Positions 1 through 9,350 are shown, numbered from the stretch's first letter. The stretch is DNA of 64,000 bases from Stenotrophomonas maltophilia (GCF_002799245.1 NZ_NEQV01000004.1:372001-436000), one strand, 5' to 3'. Notes: generated by a model not told the origin, from the sequence alone. Numbers and translations: made by a program.

Positions 1-489
1 GCGGCGGATGCACAACCACGGTGCCACCTGCAGGCCAGCGTCGCGCAGCAGGCGCTTGGTCACGTCCTTGTCCATCGCCACCGCCGATCCCAGCACGGGC
101 GAGCCAACGAACGGCAGGTTGGCCATGCGCAGCAGGCCCTGCAGCGCACCGTCCTCGCCCAGCGGCCCGTGCACGATCGGCAGCACCACGTCGATCTGGC
201 CCAGCGCACTGGCCGCATCGGAGGGCTGCAGCTGTGACTGTTCGGCACCCGGGCGCACCGCCAGCGACTGGCCGGACCGATGCAGCGCGATGCGCGACGG
301 ATCATCGGCATTGATCAGGAAGGTGTCCGGCTGGCTCAGATGCCACTGGCCCTGCTTGTCGATGCCGACCAGCACCGGCTCGAAGCGCTCCCGATCAAGG
401 GCGTCGAGGATGTTCTTCGCCGACTGCAGTGAAACTTCGTGCTCGGAGGATCTGCCCCCGAAGATGATGCCGACCCGGGTCCGTGCCAT
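1..489 (-). CDS. ddlA: D-alanine--D-alanine ligase, 5' part (cut by window edge)
   Basis: ATP-dependent ligase that joins two D-alanines for the peptidoglycan pentapeptide, in the cytoplasm. The 163 visible codons are the N-terminal domain. They begin [20 protein letters not shown] and continue with [36 protein letters not shown] and [15 protein letters not shown], which is the typical DdlA order (the FGGxSxEHEVS loop binds the first D-Ala and ATP). The start is ATG at 489. The ATP-grasp and C-terminal domains lie left of the window. It is transcribed away from ubiJ. DdlA is preferred over DdlB because of the IDKQGQWH and [10 protein letters not shown] segments. Confidence 0.95.
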   Translation of the reverse strand, partial: MARTRVGIIFGGRSSEHEVSLQSAKNILDALDRERFEPVLVGIDKQGQWHLSQPDTFLINADDPSRIALHRSGQSLAVRPGAEQSQLQPSDAASALGQIDVVLPIVHGPLGEDGALQGLLRMANLPFVGSPVLGSAVAMDKDVTKRLLRDAGLQVAPWLCIRR

Positions 490-626
490 GGGGAATGCGG
501 TGTCCTGTGCGCTGCGTGGCCGTACAGCATGAACCTTCCATTGCCCCTCGGATGAGGCACAGATGAATCACCGGGACAACCGGCGCCGACCAAGGTCGGC
601 ATCTACCAGGACACGATTCGACAGCC

Positions 627-665
627 GGGGTCAGAGCCCGTTGCATGGCAACGGGATCCGACCCC
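627..665. repeat. GGGGTC...GACCCC palindrome, copy 1
   Basis: A 39-bp dyad in the ddlA-ubiJ gap. The outer arms are GGGGTCAGAGCCC and GGGATCCGACCCC (two internal mismatches) and the inner stem is GTTGC/GCAAC. It is the first of at least eight related elements in this window with the same ends and a different inner stem. Confidence 0.8.
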
Positions 666-688
666 ACCCACGCGGGTAGAATGCGCAC

Positions 689-1324
689 ATGGCTCTTTCC
701 CTGCTCAAGTCCCTCAAGCCGGTCGCTGGCCGCGCCCTGCAGATTGCCCTGAACCGCGCGCTGGCGCTGGATCCGGATACCCGCCATGCGCTGGCCAGCC
801 TCGATGGCCGGCATATCGACCTGACCCTGGAAGCACCGTCGCTGGCGATGCGTATCAGCGTCGACGGCGACCAGCTGCGGGTCGGCCCGGTGGATGCGCA
901 GGAAGCCGACCTCGCCGTGCGCAGCAGCCTGGCCGGCGTGCTGGCGCAGCTGCCGCTGCTGGCCAACGCACGGCGCGGCGACACCAGCAGCAAGGGCCGC
1001 GTGCGCGTGGCCGGTGACGCCGAACTGGCGCGCCGCCTGCAGCAGCTGGCCAAGGGCTTCGATCCGGACTGGCAGCAGCCGTTCGTCAGCGTGTTCGGCG
1101 ACGTGCTGGGGGTGCAGGTTGCCAACACCCTGCGCAGCGCCCTGCAGCATGCGCGCCAGGGTGCGATCGATCTGGCCCACAGCGCCGCCGAATTCATCAC
1201 CGAGGAGTCGCGCGACGTGGTGCCACGCGCCGAACTGGACGCCTTCCACGATGACGTGGACGTGCTGCGTGATGACGTCGAGCGTCTCGGCGCGCGCGTG
1301 CAGCGCCTGCGGGGTGCCGCATGA
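689..1324 (+). CDS. ubiJ: Ubiquinone biosynthesis accessory factor UbiJ (SCP2 domain)
   Basis: Lipid-binding accessory protein of the aerobic ubiquinone-biosynthesis complex (UbiJ with UbiK; formerly YigP). The 211-aa protein has an N-terminal SCP2/sterol-carrier-like domain (about residues 15-105) and a C-terminal helical end with a charged heptad-like stretch ([20 protein letters not shown]), which fits the region that contacts UbiK. It has no signal peptide. The stop overlaps the ubiB start by 4 bp (ATGA), so the two genes are translationally coupled. The call rests on the SCP2-like pattern and the direct link to ubiB; sequence identity in this family is low. Confidence 0.88.
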   Translation: MALSLLKSLKPVAGRALQIALNRALALDPDTRHALASLDGRHIDLTLEAPSLAMRISVDGDQLRVGPVDAQEADLAVRSSLAGVLAQLPLLANARRGDTSSKGRVRVAGDAELARRLQQLAKGFDPDWQQPFVSVFGDVLGVQVANTLRSALQHARQGAIDLAHSAAEFITEESRDVVPRAELDAFHDDVDVLRDDVERLGARVQRLRGAA

Positions 1325-2976
1325 AGGCCGTGCTGCGGGCCAGCCGCATCGGCCGGGTGATCCTGCGTTACCGCCTCGACGACCTGCTGCAGGGCACGCC
1401 GGCCGAGCGCTGGCTGCGCCTGGCCAAGCCGTTCGTGCCGCGTGCGTCGGCCGACATCGCCGCACAGTCGCGCGGTGCGCGCCTGCGCCTGGCGCTGCAG
1501 GATCTCGGCCCGATCTTCGTCAAGTTCGGCCAGATCCTCTCCACCCGCCGCGACCTGGTGCCGCCGGACGTGGCCAATGAGCTGACCCTGCTGCAGGACC
1601 GGGTCAAGCCGTTCGACGGCGATACCGCGCGCCGCATCGTCGAGCAGGCGCTCGGCCTGCCGGTCAGCGAGGCGTTTGCCAGCTTCGATACCGAACCGCT
1701 GGCCTCGGCCTCGATCGCGCAGGTGCATGCGGCCACGCTGGCCGATGGCCGCCAGGTGGTGGTCAAGGTGCTGCGCCCCGGCATCGAGAAGCAGATCGAC
1801 GCCGACATCGCCCTGCTCAACTCGCTGGCCACCCTGGTCGAGCGTACCCATCCCCGTGCCGACAAGATCCGCCCGCGTGAAGTGGTGGCCGAAGTCGAGA
1901 ACACCCTGGCCGCCGAGCTGGACCTGCAGCGCGAAGGCGCCAATGCCAGCGTGCTGCGCCGCTTCTGGGATAACAGCGACGACCTGTACGTGCCGGAAGT
2001 GATCTGGAGCCATACCGCCGAGCGCGCGCTGACCCTGGAGCGGGTGTGGGGCATTCCGTCCGACGACATCGCCGCGCTGGACAAGGCGGGCATCGACCGC
2101 AAGGCACTGGCCGCCAAGGGCGTGCGGGTGTTCTACACCCAGGTGTTCCGCGACAACTTCTTCCATGCCGATGCGCACGCCGGCAACATCTGGGTCGACA
2201 CCGATCCGTCGCGCCGCGCCAATCCACGCTTCATCGCGCTGGATTTCGGCATCATGGGCCAGCTCTCGCAGGAAGATCAGTACTACCTGGCCGAGAATTT
2301 CATGGCCATCTTCAACCGCGATTACCGCCGCATCGCCGAACTGCATGTGCAGGCGCGCTGGATGCCGGACAACGTGCGCATCGATGATCTGGAAGCGGCC
2401 GTGCGTTCGGTGTGCGAGCCGTACTTCACCCGTCCGCTGTCGCAGATCTCGCTGGCCGAAGTGTTGATGAAGCTGTTCCGCGTGGCGCAGCGCTATCAGT
2501 TGACCCTGCAGCCGCAGCTGATCCTGCTGCAGAAGACCCTGCTGAACATCGAAGGTGTCGGCCGCCAGCTGGATCCGCAGATCGACATCTGGGCGGTGGC
2601 CAAGCCGGTGCTGGCGAAGATCCTGCGCGAGCGCTACAGCCCGCGGCGGGTGGTACGCGAGATCGGCAAGCGCCTGCCGGAGATCATGACCCATGCGCCG
2701 GACATGCCGCGCCTGGTACACGCTTGGCTGACCCAGCAGGTGGAGGGTCGCCATGAGCTGGCGATGCGCTCGCGCGACCTGGTCGCGCTCGATGCCAGCG
2801 TGCAGCGCCTGCAGAAGCGCGCGGTCGGCGCGATCACCGGCGTCGGCCTGCTGGCCATCGCCGCGCTGATGTACGTGCTGCAGCCGCCGGGTTGGTACTG
2901 GGGCGACCTGCCGATGTGGAGCTGGCTGTCCGGTGCCGTCGGCGCACTGGTGCTGGCGCGCGCGTGGTGGAAGTAG
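1321..2976 (+). CDS. ubiB: Ubiquinone biosynthesis regulatory kinase-like protein UbiB
   Basis: Atypical kinase/ATPase of the ABC1/ADCK family, needed for coenzyme Q synthesis at the inner membrane. The 551-aa length is normal. Family motifs are KFGQ (residues about 68-71, the KxGQ motif that replaces the usual glycine-rich function), ASIAQVH (near 130), [19 protein letters not shown] (near 282, catalytic-loop equivalent) and DFGIMG (near 308). Two hydrophobic helices at the C terminus ([17 protein letters not shown] and a tryptophan-rich second helix) anchor it. It overlaps ubiJ upstream and sits 5 nt before the methyltransferase gene. Confidence 0.95.
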   Translation: MKAVLRASRIGRVILRYRLDDLLQGTPAERWLRLAKPFVPRASADIAAQSRGARLRLALQDLGPIFVKFGQILSTRRDLVPPDVANELTLLQDRVKPFDGDTARRIVEQALGLPVSEAFASFDTEPLASASIAQVHAATLADGRQVVVKVLRPGIEKQIDADIALLNSLATLVERTHPRADKIRPREVVAEVENTLAAELDLQREGANASVLRRFWDNSDDLYVPEVIWSHTAERALTLERVWGIPSDDIAALDKAGIDRKALAAKGVRVFYTQVFRDNFFHADAHAGNIWVDTDPSRRANPRFIALDFGIMGQLSQEDQYYLAENFMAIFNRDYRRIAELHVQARWMPDNVRIDDLEAAVRSVCEPYFTRPLSQISLAEVLMKLFRVAQRYQLTLQPQLILLQKTLLNIEGVGRQLDPQIDIWAVAKPVLAKILRERYSPRRVVREIGKRLPEIMTHAPDMPRLVHAWLTQQVEGRHELAMRSRDLVALDASVQRLQKRAVGAITGVGLLAIAALMYVLQPPGWYWGDLPMWSWLSGAVGALVLARAWWK

Positions 2977-2981
2977 GCCCC

Positions 2982-3560
2982 ATGCTGCAGGCGCTGAAGG
3001 ATGAGCTGGTGCGCTTCGGCGCCGGGAACGACGCGCATGAGACCGAGCGCGCCCGGCGCATGCTCAACATCACCCCGGACACCGGTGAATTCCTGTCGGT
3101 GCTGGTGCGTTTCGGCAATGCGCGCCGGGTGCTGGAGATCGGCACCTCCAACGGCTATTCCACGCTGTGGCTGGCCGAAGCCGCTGCCGCCATCGATGGC
3201 CACGTGACCACGCTGGAATACGCGCAGGACAAGGTGGCGATGGCGCGTGCTACGTTCGCGCGCAGCGGGCTGACTGAGCGCATCACGCTGCTGCACGCCG
3301 ATGCCGGGCAGTGGCTGGCACAGGCCGGCGCGGACAGCATCGATCTGCTGTTCCTCGATTCGGACCGTGGGCAGTACGCCGGCTGGTGGCCGCAGCTGCG
3401 CCGTGTGCTGCGGCCAGGTGGCCTGCTGGTGGTGGACAACGCAACCTCGCACGCGGACGAGATGGAACCGCTGCGGGCGCTGCTGGAGGCCGACGGGAGC
3501 TTCAGCAGCAGCTTGGTGCCGGTGGGCAACGGCGAGCTGCTGGCCGTGCGCAACGCCTGA
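2982..3560 (+). CDS. Class I SAM-dependent O-methyltransferase
   Basis: Small cytoplasmic methyltransferase of the catechol/caffeoyl-CoA O-methyltransferase type (Methyltransf_24-like). The 192-aa protein shows the SAM-binding motif I VLEIGTSNGYSTLWLAEA, an acidic residue after strand 2 (TLEYAQDKVAMAR), a DLLFLDSDRGQY strand-4/metal-site motif, and LRPGGLLVVDNATS. The start is ATG at 2982, 5 nt after the ubiB stop; an in-frame GTG at 2964 inside ubiB is the alternative. It may be cotranscribed with ubiJB, but nothing in the sequence says that it methylates a quinone precursor. The substrate is unknown. Confidence 0.85.
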   Translation: MLQALKDELVRFGAGNDAHETERARRMLNITPDTGEFLSVLVRFGNARRVLEIGTSNGYSTLWLAEAAAAIDGHVTTLEYAQDKVAMARATFARSGLTERITLLHADAGQWLAQAGADSIDLLFLDSDRGQYAGWWPQLRRVLRPGGLLVVDNATSHADEMEPLRALLEADGSFSSSLVPVGNGELLAVRNA

Positions 3561-3579
3561 CCGCCGCGCCACAAACCCC

Positions 3580-3620
3580 GGGGTCAGATCCCTTTTCCCG
3601 AGGAAAAGGGATCTGACCCC
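3580..3620. repeat. GGGGTC...GACCCC palindrome, copy 2
   Basis: Perfect 19-bp inverted repeat with a 3-nt CGA loop. The outer arm is GGGGTCAGATCCC and the inner stem is TTTTCC/GGAAAA. It lies between the methyltransferase and the truC-like gene and could act as a bidirectional attenuator or terminator as RNA. Confidence 0.85.
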
Positions 3621-3646
3621 ATACGGCGCACCCTTATACTCCTGCG

Positions 3647-4387
3647 GTGAGTACCGAACCTGACACCCTCGCCGCGGTCGAGCCCGAAACCGCGCCCCTG
3701 CAGCTGCTGCACCTGGATGAGCGCCTGGCCGTGGTCAACAAGCCCGCCGGGCTGATGGTCCACGACAGCAAGCTGGCCCGTGGCGAAGATGATTTCCTGG
3801 CCGATCGCCTGCGCGAGCAGCTGGGGCGGCCGATCTTCCTGGTCCACCGGCTGGACCGCGCCACCAGCGGCTGCCTGCTGCTGGCCTTCGACCGTGACAC
3901 CGCCAGCGCGCTGGGCAAGGCCCTGATGGGCGGCGAAGTGCTCAAGGACTACCTGACCGTCTGCCGTGGCTGGCCGGCCGAGCTGTCCTGGCGGGTCGAT
4001 CATGATCTGGATGGCGGCCCGGGCAAGCCGGTGAAGAAGCCGGCGGTCACCGACTTCCAGCGCTTGGCCACCGGCGAGCTGTCGGTGCCGATCGGCGAGT
4101 TCACCAGCTCGCGTTACGCGCTGCTGCGCTGCCAGCCGCAGACCGGGCGCTTCCGGCAGATCCGCCGGCACCTCAAGCACCTGTCGCATCACATGATCGG
4201 CGACACCAGCCACGGTGATGGCCGCCATAACCGCATCTTCCGCATGCAGGGCGTGCACCGCATGCTGCTGCACGCCGAGCGCCTGCGTTTTCCGCATCCG
4301 GACGGCGGCACGGTGGATGTCCGCGCGCCGCTGGACCGTGAGTTCCAGAAGGCGCTGGACCTGTTCGGCTGGAGCCAGGAACTGTAG
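3647..4387 (+). CDS. truC: RluA-family pseudouridine synthase, probable tRNA pseudouridine(65) synthase TruC
   Basis: Isomerises uridine to pseudouridine in RNA; TruC acts on position 65 of tRNA. The 246-aa protein has the RluA catalytic signature HRLDRATSG (residues about 67-75, catalytic Asp in HRLD), the LAVVNKPAGLMVH strand near the N terminus, and the substrate-side motif PQTGRFRQIRRHLKHL followed by HHMIGDTSHGD, all typical of TruC. It lacks an S4 domain, as expected for TruC. The start is GTG at 3647. The stop codon TAG (4385-4387) lies inside the GTAG head of the first REP copy downstream. Confidence 0.9.
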   Translation: MSTEPDTLAAVEPETAPLQLLHLDERLAVVNKPAGLMVHDSKLARGEDDFLADRLREQLGRPIFLVHRLDRATSGCLLLAFDRDTASALGKALMGGEVLKDYLTVCRGWPAELSWRVDHDLDGGPGKPVKKPAVTDFQRLATGELSVPIGEFTSSRYALLRCQPQTGRFRQIRRHLKHLSHHMIGDTSHGDGRHNRIFRMQGVHRMLLHAERLRFPHPDGGTVDVRAPLDREFQKALDLFGWSQEL

Positions 4388-5068
4388 CGCCGCGCCCTCG
4401 CTCGGCTGCACTTGCCGGCGCTGCGCGCCGCCGCCCGAGCGTCGGCTCGGGCGCTACGGATATTCCGGTTGCCGCTGCCACCTGTAGCGCCGCGCCCACG
4501 CTCGGCTGCACTTGCCGGCGCTGCGCGCCGCCGCCCGAGCGTCGGCTCGGGCGCTACGGATATCCCGGTTGCCGCTGCCACCTGTAGCGCCGCGCCCACG
4601 CTCGGCTGCGCTTGCCGGCGCTGCGCGCCGCCGCCCGAGCGTCGGCTCGGGCGCTACGGATGTTCCGGTTGCCGCTGCCAGCTGTAGAGCCGCGCCCACG
4701 CTCGGCTGCGCTTGCCGGCGCTGCGCGCCGCCGCCCGAGCGTCGGCTCGGGCGCTACGGATGTTCCGGTTGCCGCTGCCAGCTGTAGAGCCGAGCCCACG
4801 CTCGGCTGCGCTTGCCGGCGCTGCGCGCCGCCGCCCGAGCGTCGGCTCGGGCGCTACGGATGTTCCGGTTGCCGCTGCCAGCTGTAGAGCCGAGCCCACG
4901 CTCGGCTGCGCTTGCCGGCGCTGCGCGCCGCCGCCCGAGCGTCGGCTCGGGCGCTACGGATGTTCCGGTTGCCGCTGCCAGCTGTAGAGCCGAGCCCACG
5001 CTCGGCTGCGCTTGCCGGCGCTGCGCGCCGCCGCCCGAGCGTCGGCTCGGGCGCTACGGAAATTCCGG
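4384..5068. repeat. Seven-copy 100-bp tandem array of a GTAG (SMAG-type) REP
   Basis: A head-to-tail array with GTAG heads at 4384, 4484, 4584, 4684, 4784, 4884 and 4984, so the period is exactly 100 bp. Each unit carries GTAG, a CTCGGCTGC arm, GCCGGCGCTGCGCGCCGCC, then the hairpin CGCCCGAGC-GTCG-GCTCGGGCG ending in CTAC, and a TTCCGGTTGCCGCTGCCA spacer. The head changes in steps along the array: copies 1-3 have TGTAGCGCCGCGCCC, copy 4 TGTAGAGCCGCGCCC, copies 5-7 TGTAGAGCCGAGCCC. The array fills the whole gap between truC and the DUF2059 gene. Open frames in it are repeat artefacts. Confidence 0.95.
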
Positions 5069-5596
5069 TTACTTCTTTTCCGGCTCGTTGACGATCGCTT
5101 CCAGGTCCTTCTGCAGGTCCGCGAACAGCGGCTGCATGCGCGCCTGGATCGCCACCACCACGTTCTGCATCAGCGCCGGGGTCTTGTCCAGCAGGCTCTG
5201 GCCGGCCGGGCTCTCGTAAAACTCGGCCATCGCCAGCACGTCTTCCTTGCTGAAGGTCTTCTTGTACAGGTCCACGTACATCGGCCGCAGCTGCTGCCAC
5301 GACATGGCCTGGCGCAGGGTCTGGCTGGTCCGTGCCTGGATCCGCTTCAGCTGTTCCTGCTGCTGGGCATTGAGCTGGCGTTGCGCGGCCACCTGCTGGA
5401 ACTGCTGCTGCTGCATCGCTTCGATCTGCGGCACCATGGTGTCGATCATGCTCTGCGCGCGCGAGGCCGACAGCAGGCGGTTGATGTCGCCGTCGGTCGG
5501 CGGGGCGGCCAGGGCCGGGACGCTGGCGAGGGCCAGTGCCAGCAGCAGGGCACCGCGGCGCAGCAGGGACGGCAGGGCGGGTGCGAAGCGGGTCAT
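5069..5596 (-). CDS. DUF2059 domain-containing exported protein
   Basis: A 175-aa protein of unknown biochemical role. It begins with a signal peptide (MTRFAPALPSLLRRGALLLA, then LALASVPALA before APPTDG), so it is probably periplasmic. The mature part is helical and glutamine-rich (EAMQQQQFQQVAAQRQLNAQ) and ends with the DUF2059 block, including FSKEDVLAMAEFYESPAGQS. The start at 5596 is preferred because AGGAAG lies 6 nt upstream; an in-frame ATG at 5617 is possible. The stop codon lies at the edge of the last copy of the 100-bp array. It converges with truC. Confidence 0.85.
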   Translation of the reverse strand: MTRFAPALPSLLRRGALLLALALASVPALAAPPTDGDINRLLSASRAQSMIDTMVPQIEAMQQQQFQQVAAQRQLNAQQQEQLKRIQARTSQTLRQAMSWQQLRPMYVDLYKKTFSKEDVLAMAEFYESPAGQSLLDKTPALMQNVVVAIQARMQPLFADLQKDLEAIVNEPEKK

Positions 5597-5730
5597 GCGG
5601 GGCTTCCTGCGGTACATGGGATGGCCAGCATACCCGCAGCCAAGGCGAAGGCGGCGTGTTCGGTGCCTGATCGGCGGCATACGGGGCGCGATGCCGCACT
5701 CCGCCGCGTGCCTGCCGCTACAATGCGCGG

Positions 5731-6162
5731 ATGGGCAGTGGACCGGTCACCATCAGCGCGCAGCTTGAAATCCCCGACGGCGAGATCGTCGAGCGGTTCG
5801 TGCGTGCCAGTGGCGCCGGTGGCCAGAACGTCAACAAGGTCTCCACCGCGGTGGAACTGCGTTTCGATGTGGCCAACTCGCCCTCGTTGCCCGAACCGTT
5901 GCGCACGCGCCTGCTGGCGCGGCGTGACCGGCGCATGACCGGCGAAGGCGTGCTGGTCATCGACGCGCAACGTTTCCGCACCCAGGATCGCAATCGCGAG
6001 GATGCGCGCGAGCGGCTGGCGGCCTTCATCCAGGCCGGGCTGAGCGTGCCCAAACCGCGCAAGGCCACCAAGCCGACCCTCGGGTCGAAACTGCGTCGTC
6101 TGGACGCCAAACGCGGGCGCGCGCAGATCAAGCGCGGGCGCTCATCACGTGACTGGGAGTGA
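5731..6162 (+). CDS. arfB: Alternative ribosome-rescue factor / peptidyl-tRNA hydrolase ArfB
   Basis: Rescues ribosomes stalled without a stop codon by hydrolysing peptidyl-tRNA. The 143-aa length is normal for ArfB (YaeJ) and too short for RF1/RF2. The catalytic GGQ is at residues 30-32 in GAGGQNVNK, and the C-terminal tail is long, basic and flexible (KPRKATKPTLGSKLRRLDAK and RGRAQIKRGRSSRDWE), as needed to enter the empty mRNA channel. The stop codon overlaps the leader of the next gene, so the two are coupled. Confidence 0.95.
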   Translation: MGSGPVTISAQLEIPDGEIVERFVRASGAGGQNVNKVSTAVELRFDVANSPSLPEPLRTRLLARRDRRMTGEGVLVIDAQRFRTQDRNREDARERLAAFIQAGLSVPKPRKATKPTLGSKLRRLDAKRGRAQIKRGRSSRDWE

Positions 6163-6166
6163 TTGC

Positions 6167-6769
6167 TTGAACAACCCGACTTCGTTGCTGCCGGCCGTGC
6201 CGCCACAGATGCCACAGGTCAAACCCAACGCTTTCCTGCGCTGGCTGGCGCGCTGCACCCTGCGCATGGGGGGCTGGAAGGTGACCGGCACCCTGCCCGA
6301 CATCCCCAGGCTGGTCTTCATCATCGCCCCGCATTCGTCCAACTGGGATGGCCTGTGGGGCATGGCGGCGAAGATCGCGCTGGGCATGAAGGTGAAGGTG
6401 CTGGGCAAGGCATCGCTGTTCTGGTGGCCGCTGGGCCCGCTGCTGCACAAGCTGGGCGTGATCCCGCTCGATCGCAGCTCGCCGCAGGGCACGGTGGGCC
6501 AGGCGGTGGACCTGCTGCGCAACAACGAGAAGATGTGGTTCGCCATCACGCCCGAGGGCACCCGCAAGGCCGTGAAGGACTGGAAGGCCGGCTTCCTGAA
6601 GATCGCCCGGATGGCCGACGTGCCGATCCTGGCCGCGTATTTCCACTACCCGGAAAAGACCATCGGCATCGGCCCGCTGTTCACGCCGACCGGCGATGAC
6701 GCCGCCGACATGGCCGCCATCCGCGAGTTCTACCGGCCGTGGATCGGCAAGACCCGCGGCACGGTCTGA
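6167..6769 (+). CDS. 1-acyl-sn-glycerol-3-phosphate acyltransferase-like protein
   Basis: Member of the PlsC/lysophospholipid acyltransferase superfamily, probably membrane-associated and acting in phospholipid synthesis or remodelling. The 200-aa protein shows the HX4D catalytic motif (HSSNWD, residues 56-61), a block-II-like LGVIPLDRSS and block III PEGTRK. TTG at 6167 has GGGAG 7 nt upstream and is preferred; GTG at 6149, inside the arfB end, would add 6 residues. It is shorter than E. coli PlsC, so the symbol plsC is not assigned. Confidence 0.82.
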   Translation: MNNPTSLLPAVPPQMPQVKPNAFLRWLARCTLRMGGWKVTGTLPDIPRLVFIIAPHSSNWDGLWGMAAKIALGMKVKVLGKASLFWWPLGPLLHKLGVIPLDRSSPQGTVGQAVDLLRNNEKMWFAITPEGTRKAVKDWKAGFLKIARMADVPILAAYFHYPEKTIGIGPLFTPTGDDAADMAAIREFYRPWIGKTRGTV

Positions 6770-6880
6770 GCCGGCCGCAGGCCACCATATAGACGCCACG
6801 TCCGGCACATGCCGGGCGAGCGCGACAGGAGTAGGGTGGAGGGCTGGTATTCCGTACCGTCTGCCCAAGGAGCGTTTCAT

Positions 6881-9037
6881 ATGTCGCGTACCGTAGTCCT
6901 GGCCGCCGCCATCAGCCTGGCGCTGGCGGCCTGTTCCGGCAAGGAGTCCACCCCCGTGTCCGAAGCCCAGAAGACCCCGGCCCAGCAGCCGGCCGAAGCC
7001 TCCACCAATCCGCTGCTGAGCGCGAGCACGCTGCCGTTCCAGGCACCGCAGTTCGACAAGATCAAGGACAGCGACTACCTGCCGGCCTTCGAAGAAGGCA
7101 TGCGCCAGCACCTGGCCGACGTGCGCAAGATCGCCGACAGCAGCGAGCCGGCCACCTTCGACAACACCATCGTGGCGATGGAGCGCAGCGGCGAGACCCT
7201 CACCCGCGTGTCGCGCATCTTCTTCGGCCTGGTCCAGGCCGATACCAACGATGCGCGCCAGAAGATCCAGGAAGAAGTGGCGCCGAAGCTGGCCGCGCAC
7301 CAGGACGAGATCAACCTCGATCCGAAGCTGTTCGCCCGCGTGAAGTCGCTGTACGACCAGCGTGACACGCTGGAGCTGGACCCGGTGCAGAAGCGCCTGG
7401 TCGAGCACTACTACGACGGCCTGGTGCGCGCGGGCGCACAGCTTTCCGACGCCGACAAGGCGACCCTGCGCAAGCTCAACGTGGAAGAGACCACGCTCTC
7501 CACCCAGTTCCACACCCGCCTGGTGGCCGCGACCGCTGCTGCTGCCGTTGTCGTCGACGACAAGGCCAAGCTGGCCGGCCTGGACGAGGACGCGATCAAC
7601 AACGCTGCGGCCGCCGCCAAGGACCGCAAGCTGGATGGCAAGTTCCTGCTGCCGCTGCAGAACACCACCCAGCAGCCGGTGCTCGGCTCGCTGAGCGACC
7701 GCGACCAGCGTGCCGCCGTGCTGAAGGCCTCGGAAACCCGCGCCGAGCGTGGCGATGCCAACGACACCCGGCAGACCGTGCAGCGCCTGGCCCAGCTGCG
7801 TGCGCAGAAGGCCAAGCTGCTCGGCTTTGAGACCTTCGCCGACTATCAGCTGGGCGACCAGATGGCCAAGACCCCGGCCGCCGCGCTCAAGCTGCTGACC
7901 GACACCGTGCCGGCCGCCACCGCCAAGGCACGCGCCGAAGCCGGCGAGATCCAGAAGGTGATCGACGCGCAGAAGGGTGGCTTCCAGGTGGCCGCTTCGG
8001 ACTGGGACTTCTACGCCGAGCAGGTGCGCAAGGCCAAGTACGATCTGGACGAGTCGCAGATCAAGCCGTACTTCGAACTGGACAACGTGCTGCAGAACGG
8101 CGTCTTCTACGCCGCCACCCAGCTGTACGGCATCACCTTCAAGCCGCGCACCGACATTCCGACCTACAACCCGGACATGAAGGTGTACGAAGTGTTCGAC
8201 AAGGACGGCACCTCGCTGGCCCTGTTCTACACCGACTACTTCAAGCGTGACAGCAAGTCCGGTGGCGCCTGGATGGACGTGTTCGTCGAACAGGACGGCC
8301 TGACCGGTGCCAAGCCGGTGGTCTACAACGTCTGCAACTTCACCAAGCCGGCTGCCGGCCAGCCCGCGCTGATCAGCTTCGACGACGTCACCACGATGTT
8401 CCATGAGTTCGGCCATGCGCTGCACGGCATGTTCTCGAACGTGAAGTACCCGTCGATCGCTGGCACCGCCACCTCGCGCGACTTTGTCGAGTTCCCGTCG
8501 CAGTTCAACGAGCACTGGGCGCTGGACCCGAAGGTGTTCGCGCACTACGCCAAGCACTACAAGACCGGCGAGGCGATGCCGCAGGAGCTGGTCGACAAGA
8601 TCCTCAAGGCACGCAGCTTCAACCAGGGCTATGCGACCACCGAGTACCTGTCGGCCGCACTGCTGGACCTGGCCTGGCACACGCAGAAGGCCGATGCGCC
8701 GCTGCAGGATGTCGGCGCCTTTGAAGCCAGCGCGCTGAAGAAGTTCAAGGTCGACCTGCCGCAGGTGCCGCCGCGCTACCGCACCACCTACTTCGACCAC
8801 ATCTGGGGTGGCGGCTACTCGGCCGGTTACTACGCCTACTTCTGGGCCGAAGTGCTCGACCATGACGCCTACCAGTGGTTCACCGAGCACGGTGGCCTGA
8901 CCGCGGCCAACGGCCAGGAGTTCCGCGACAAGATCCTCTCGCGCGGCAACAGCGTGGAGCTGTCGACCCTGTACCGCGATTTCCGTGGCAAGGACCCGTC
9001 GGTGGAACCGCTGCTGAAGTTCCGCGGGCTGAAATAA
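6881..9037 (+). CDS. M3-family zinc metallopeptidase, Dcp/oligopeptidase-like lipoprotein
   Basis: Peptidase of the thimet-oligopeptidase family that cleaves short peptides. The 718-aa protein starts with a lipoprotein signal peptide ending LAACSG, so it is probably anchored in the periplasm by lipid at that cysteine. The zinc site is HEFGHALH at about residue 508, followed further on by the conserved SRDFVEFPSQFNEHW and YSAGYYAYFWAEVLDHDAY segments. AAGGAG lies 8 nt before ATG 6881. Periplasmic location resembles peptidyl-dipeptidase (Dcp) relatives in Xanthomonadaceae; carboxy-dipeptidase rather than endopeptidase activity is an inference. Confidence 0.92.
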   Translation: MSRTVVLAAAISLALAACSGKESTPVSEAQKTPAQQPAEASTNPLLSASTLPFQAPQFDKIKDSDYLPAFEEGMRQHLADVRKIADSSEPATFDNTIVAMERSGETLTRVSRIFFGLVQADTNDARQKIQEEVAPKLAAHQDEINLDPKLFARVKSLYDQRDTLELDPVQKRLVEHYYDGLVRAGAQLSDADKATLRKLNVEETTLSTQFHTRLVAATAAAAVVVDDKAKLAGLDEDAINNAAAAAKDRKLDGKFLLPLQNTTQQPVLGSLSDRDQRAAVLKASETRAERGDANDTRQTVQRLAQLRAQKAKLLGFETFADYQLGDQMAKTPAAALKLLTDTVPAATAKARAEAGEIQKVIDAQKGGFQVAASDWDFYAEQVRKAKYDLDESQIKPYFELDNVLQNGVFYAATQLYGITFKPRTDIPTYNPDMKVYEVFDKDGTSLALFYTDYFKRDSKSGGAWMDVFVEQDGLTGAKPVVYNVCNFTKPAAGQPALISFDDVTTMFHEFGHALHGMFSNVKYPSIAGTATSRDFVEFPSQFNEHWALDPKVFAHYAKHYKTGEAMPQELVDKILKARSFNQGYATTEYLSAALLDLAWHTQKADAPLQDVGAFEASALKKFKVDLPQVPPRYRTTYFDHIWGGGYSAGYYAYFWAEVLDHDAYQWFTEHGGLTAANGQEFRDKILSRGNSVELSTLYRDFRGKDPSVEPLLKFRGLK

Positions 9038-9044
9038 GAAAACG

Positions 9045-9073
9045 AAAACGGCGGGGGCAACCCCGCCGTTTTT
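9045..9073 (+). terminator. Rho-independent terminator of the M3 peptidase gene
   Basis: ACGGCGGGG (9048-9056) pairs with CCCCGCCGT (9061-9069) around a GCAA-containing loop, followed by a short T run, 7 nt after the stop codon. Confidence 0.85.
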
Positions 9074-9114
9074 CGTTGCGTCGATGCCATCGACGGATTC
9101 CGCAGTTTGCCGCT

Positions 9115-9277
9115 CATCCACGCATGGCGTGGATCTGCTGCAGATCGTGGAAAACTGTCGAAGGTGGGGTGGGTCCGGTTGCGGGGGCGTGAGCGCCATG
9201 GATGGCGCGACCGAGCTTACAGGGACGTACTTGCAGCGTCCCCCGCAACCGGACCCACCCCGCCATCCCACGGAAAT
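9115..9277. repeat. MITE-like palindromic element with a 22-bp inverted repeat
   Basis: Starts with the small palindrome ATCCACGCATGGCGTGGAT and ends CCCCGCCATCCCACGGA. Inside are perfect 22-bp inverted arms (9166-9187 and 9240-9261) separated by 52 nt, a segment that holds a second hairpin (GCCATGGATGGC). The same end sequences flank a different interior at 13611-13710. With the REP at about 9301-9330 (GGTTGCCGGCC...CGGCACTACC), it fills the 9038-9350 gap, where no gene is seen. Confidence 0.75.
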
Positions 9278-9350
9278 CCAGCTTCTGCTGTTGCTGTTGA
9301 GGTTGCCGGCCAGCGGCCGGCACTACCGGGTGCCGGGCACAGCCCGGCCA

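Noticed and set aside
4384..5068. Possible CRISPR array from regular repeats
   Set aside because: The unit is 100 bp with no unique spacers, each unit carries GTAG-type hairpins, and the whole period repeats. It is a REP tandem array, not a CRISPR.
4412..5219. Series of repeated 80-140 codon frames in the 100-bp array
   Set aside because: They repeat every 100 bp, follow the REP sequence and change frame with the period. They are artefacts of the repeat.
6128..9271. 1047-codon minus-strand frame opposite the M3 peptidase
   Set aside because: It is an antisense shadow in high-GC DNA with low-complexity composition (long stretches of H, Q, R, G, V); the plus strand shows a real peptidase with HEFGH.
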